From Lunularia cruciata (taxonomy: Eukaryota; Streptophyta; Marchantiopsida; Lunulariales; Lunulariaceae), in the NCBI GenBank assembly GCA_948567375.1, contig OX419755.1:7569001-7633000 (forward strand): 64,000 nucleotides of DNA. The letters are read 5' to 3'. The position numbers were made by a program, and so were the translations under genes. A model generated the notes under the pieces. The model was not told the DNA's origin, ran no database searches, and was given only the letters and a program-made list of their open reading frames with translations. This document shows, piece after piece, positions 59,695-64,000 of the stretch; position 1 is the stretch's first letter, and the number at the start of each line of letters is the position of its first letter.

Positions 59695-60854
59695 AGGAGA
59701 AGAAGAGCTAGTTCAAAGATTAATAGTAAAAGGACCTTCAATCCAAAAAAGCCATTCCAAAAGGCCTTATCCAAGACCAACAAAATTGGAAACCAAGGAC
59801 CTATGGTGAGGAAAAATTAACTTGAAGCATTCAAGAATTTTACACCTCCCAATGTTATGAAAAGTGCTATGTCACATGTGGGAATGGTTGGGATGCTTGA
59901 ATGTGCCAACTCCAAGGAAGGACAAGTACAAGAAATACCAAGTAGTGAGTATCCCAAAGAGTGGCATAATGAACAATGGTTTGTCTTCAACCCAAGAAAC
60001 CATGGGAAATGTGTGATAGGCCTCAAGCAAGTGCCACATGTGTGAGTACAAAAGGAAGGATTATAAGGAGAAGGGAAACTTGGCATCACTAGTTGTTACT
60101 ATTATCAAAGAAACCTTGAAGGTAGAAACATTAAGTGCACAAGGGAGAGTGAAGTTGAAGTAGAATGATTGAGACTGGAAGTAGAGTTGGAGTAGTAGAA
60201 TTTTACACAAAATCCTTATCATAATGAACTAATAGTCATGAGGTAGAGGGAGACCTGAGCCCAAGTCTCTAAATCTGAAGAACCTTCACATAGAAACTTA
60301 GGATATGTATGCCTAAAGGGAGTTCTTGGAATGCAAAAACACAAATTTTCTCCTATGGAATTGGACATATACATCCCTGACAATGGCCAAAGTAATCAGT
60401 TTGGGAAAATATCAAAACTCAAGTACCTTGAGGAGAAACCCTACTTGTTGATGTATAATCATTGGCATCAAGTGTTAGGAAGTGATATAGGACCCAAAGG
60501 AGGAGCAAGGTTGCATGCACCCACCCTAGATGCCAAGAAATATATATATATACATAATACAACATTTGTCAATGACAAGAGAGATGAGAAGAATGAGTAG
60601 GGTGTAGCATCTTTCAAGGATCCTATTTGAAGGGATGAAGTGTTATCTCTTCTCTACTTGTTCAAACTCACCTGGACTACATTTGTGACCATATAATAGG
60701 TGTTGACCTTTCAAAAAGCATTCATCATACCACACATTGATTGGGCTCATGTTTTCTATTACCACACTAGTCAGATGTGTCATGATATCCATGACAAAGG
60801 ACCACATTAAATGATATTCTACAATCTATTTCTATATAGGACAAGGGCTATTAA
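59695..60854 (+). pseudogene. Element C3, region before pol (gag/protease remains)
   Basis: Two open pieces, 59857-60045 (HNEQWFVFNPRNHGKC) and 60331-60600 (89 aa), lie between LTR end and RT. Neither shows a clear zinc knuckle or protease motif. A short TATATATATA run lies at 60540-60549. By position they should be gag and protease remains. Confidence 0.4.
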
Positions 60855-62960
60855 ATGAGAAGAAAAAACTTATGTATGAAATGCTGGGAGGAATGCTTCT
60901 TTGCAATGAAAGAAGGAATTCTTCTAGGGCATCGGGTCTCAAGCCAAGGTATTGAAGGTGATATCAAGAAGGTGAAAGTAATCTTAGCTTTGGAATCTCC
61001 TAAAAACATTCAGGAATTGAGAGCCTTCTTGGGACATGTCGGATACTACATATGCTTTGTATCAAATTATGTGGTGCTTGTTGCACCTCTAACAAAGCTT
61101 CTCAAGAAATCTGAAGACTATTTGTGGGAAGTAGAACAAGAAGAAGCTTTCTATGTGTTTAAAAAGATACTAGTTGAAGCACCAGTTATGAGGGCTTTGA
61201 ATTGGGATGTCCCTTTTCATGTGTATGTGGACACTTTTTTTCCATGGCAATTAGCATAGTCTTGAGTCAAAAGGACAAGAAAAAGAATGACTATCTGATT
61301 TACTACACCATTAGACAGCTTTCAGTTGAAGAAAAGAACTCTTTGATGATTGAAAGAGAAGCACCCAGAATGGTGTATGCTTGCAAGAAGTTTGTCACTA
61401 TTTAGTTGGGATATGATTTTGTCTTCTATGTGGACCATTATGCTTTGCAACATTTGGTACAGAAGGCAGACTTGTCTGGGAAAATTGCAACATGAATCTT
61501 GTTGTTACAAGAATTCACTTACACAATAGAAGTAAGGGAAGGAGCTTTGCATTCAAATACAGACTTCTTGTCCAAGTTAGAAACCCAAGACCAAGACTTT
61601 GAAGTCAATGATCGGTTTCTTGACAAAGAGTTATATTATTTGATGCAATGTGAAGTACAAGGTATGCGGCCAAATATTCCTATTTCATACTTGCTAGTGT
61701 CTAGAGGGACTAGACTTGGAGTAGAGGGCAATCTTCCTCAAGAAAATGGGACCATACCAACTAAAACACAACATTTTATTTAAAATGGGTTAAGATGAAG
61801 TACTTCAAAGATGCTTGGAAGCATATGCAGTCATAGGAATAATTGAGTCCTTATACTCGGAAGCATCAGGAGGACACTATGCCGTAAAGAATATAGTGAA
61901 GAAAATTCTTTCATCAGAGTACTGGTGGCCTACAATGTACATGGATACTCAAGCCTATATCCAAAGTTGTGCTGCTTGTCAAAGAACAAGAAAGCCAACG
62001 GCTACTTCTCAATGCCCTTTGTGACCAATTTTGCCATTGGCCCCATTCAAGAAATGTGGAATTGATTTTGTGGGTTTGATTCAATTGGTGACTTGATTCA
62101 CAACAAGGAGATACATCTTGGTTTTCATTGATTATGCTACCAAGATGGTTGAAGCCGAGGTAACTTGACGAGATGATGCAAAAATAGTTGCAGAATTTTT
62201 TGTCCAAAACATCATTTCACATTATGGATGTCCTTTGAAATTGGTCAGTGACCAAGAGACTCATTTTTAAACTCATTTGTTGAGACATTAACCATGTACT
62301 TCCAAATCAAACATTGGAAGACAACTCCTTACAATCCAAAAGTGAATGGACTAACAAAAAAGGTGAATAGATTGTTGTGCAAAAATTTGAATAAGATAAA
62401 TGGAAACTATGCCTATGATTAGGACACAAATTTACATGTAGCTTTGTAGGCATGCAAAAAATATTACAACAAAACAAACTCCATATTTCTTGACATATGG
62501 ATTGCATCCTATATACTTGTTGAATTTGAAGTACCATCGGATCCTTTGTGAGGAATAATTTTCAAAGGAAGAAAGCCAAGATCTTTGGATTCATCAATTG
62601 ATGTGGTTAGAAGAGAAAAAAGACAATGCAATGCAAATCACAAAGGAAATTCAATTCAGCAGAAAAGGTCAAGCATAATAAGCAAATAAAGCCTATTATT
62701 GTTTGAAAAGGAGATTTGATGTTGTTATATGACAATCATAGAATATTTCTTCTATTCAAGCTACACTTAAGATGGATGAGGCACTATCGTGTCATTCAAA
62801 TTTATGAAAATGGCTCTATTCAACTTGTAGACTTGGAAGTCAATCCTTTTGCCACTTGAGTAAATGGGTGGAGGGTTCAAAACTATTGGACCATGGACTC
62901 AGACTTGTATAAAGAAGAGAGAGCAAATGTTTGTGGGGATGCTCATATTTGGAGGAGGTA
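60855..62960 (+). pseudogene. Element C3 pol (RT end, RNase H, integrase)
   Basis: 60855-61259 reads the end of RT and the connection domain: FFAMKEGILLGH, QELRAFLGHVGYY, APLTKLLKK. The catalytic part of RT is missing. RNase H is spread over 61202-61405 and 61499-61600 (VLSQKDKKKNDY, then ALHSNTDFLSKLET). The integrase zinc-binding part at 61815-62024 is nearly complete, with GGHYAVKNIVKKIL and CAACQRTRKPT. The core at 62050-62340 is broken by stops (IDFVGLIQ, SDQETHF, TPYNPKVNG). The C-terminal part ends near 62860. A purine tract (GGAGGAGG, 62951-62958) precedes the LTR. It is the least damaged of the three C pol copies but still non-functional. Confidence 0.88.
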
Positions 62961-64000
62961 TGTGGTACACACATTTTTCATTTTTCATGAGTTTTAAAGA
63001 AGAAGTGTATTGTTGAAACCAAATTGCAGCAAAATGAAGAAGAAATGAAGAGAATTGCATGTTTGGAGTAGACCCAAAGAAATCAACTTTGGGTCAAAAG
63101 AGGAAGTACTCAGATTGGACTTATAGAGTTGCCCTAAAGTAGGGAAACTTCATATCAAAAGGCTCAACCTGATCCAAAGAAATTGTAATTATTTTTCTTT
63201 GGGTCCCGCTGGTCAAGAAGGTAAAATTAAAGAAATGGTTGAGTCATGAGAAGAATAATTTGAGAGTGATAGGAAACAAACACGTTGAAGCGGTGAGTGT
63301 AGATTTCAAAATTGACTAAAGAATGCTTATGTCCTGGAGCACTTTAAAATTAAGACTTCAAAAAGGGAATTGGAAATGTTAAGAAGATATCTTGTTCTCT
63401 TAGTTGTTGTCCCAAAGGAATGTGAGTCACAAAGCCAAACAAGAGTTTAATTTTTTGAAGTCCAAAGGGAGTTAGAATCACACATCCAGTAGAGGGGATA
63501 TTGTTCCAATGCCATAGAGTCTATGAGCACATGATGGCAAAGAAGGGTGCTGGGAAGAGCTACTCACTCATAAATGAGGAGTCTTGAAATATGGAGATGA
63601 GATGTAGTAGGATGGATTGAAGTTCTGAGTAGGCTTTGGATTATGTTTCTGGCCTAGAACTAGCACTTGAGTTTTCCAAGGTTCATGGCAGAGATATCTA
63701 CCAGCAATTGTGAGGATGGCTCTAGAGTAGTGGGGAAGAGAGGAAATTTGGCTTGATGGACAAAGTTGGATTGGAGGTTAGTCTTGGAAAAGGAAGTGAG
63801 GGATGCAACCAAAGTCATCTCCTATCTGAAGTGTGAGTCTTTGGAAGAAACCACAAATTCCTTCTTTGCTCTACGTACCAACAATGGTTACAAGGTTACA
63901 AGGTGGATACCTATTGAGACCCAATTAAAAGAAGTATTGTTAGGGAAATGATGGCAATGATAGTGATGTTCAAGCCTGAGCAAACCATGTACACAATGAT
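62961..64000 (+). mobile_element. LTR-X, 3' LTR of element C3, cut by the window edge
   Basis: It starts TGTGGTACACACATTTTTC directly after the purine tract and follows the family (GAGTTTTAAAGAAGAAGTG; GAGTCACAAAGCCAAAC as at 8120; GATGTAGTAGGATGGATTG as at 24-31 kb copies) to the end of the window. This copy fixes the LTR start relative to pol. Confidence 0.85.

Overview
This is nuclear DNA of a land plant. Three single-copy gene remnants or genes point there: a class III (secretory) peroxidase, a divergent SKP1-like gene, and N-terminal pieces of an ethylene-insensitive-3 (EIN3/EIL) factor. Introns are short (103-234 bp) with GT-AG borders. Most of the window is old, nested Ty3/gypsy-type LTR retrotransposon DNA, as expected of a large, repeat-rich plant genome. 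I cannot place the species; a non-flowering plant is possible, but the sequence does not decide it.

Layout. 0-14.1 kb: a retrotransposon mosaic. It holds gag remains with a zinc knuckle, an RNase H-integrase remnant on the minus strand (family D), a degenerate pol on the plus strand (family C), and inverted and direct pieces of the very long family C LTR (called LTR-X here), one of which carries a clean solo LTR of a second family (A). 14.1-22.6 kb: a genic island with the SKP1-like gene (minus) and two EIN3-like N-terminal modules (plus). 22.6-36.4 kb: a second retrotransposon block. A 3.78-kb LTR-X is inserted in an integrase of its own family, and a one-LTR family A element with a perfect target duplication sits in another LTR-X. 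36.4-46.6 kb: a second genic island with the peroxidase gene and, 0.3-1.1 kb upstream, a duplicated exon-like block. 46.6-64 kb: a third retrotransposon block, containing a 5.7-kb chromovirus (LTRs, primer site, gag, pol and chromodomain all recognisable but broken) nested in a family A LTR. It also has several strong inverted repeats and a final family C element whose 3' LTR runs off the window.

How it fits together. No operon or pathway links the host genes. The peroxidase looks intact and functional; the SKP1-like gene has an open two-exon structure; the EIN3-like pieces lack the DNA-binding core. All retroelement coding regions are broken by stops or frameshifts. The best preserved is family A gag-protease. 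The most unusual features are an ORF with coiled-coil character inside the giant LTR-X, kept recognisable in four copies, and the family A element whose second terminus lies inside reverse transcriptase.
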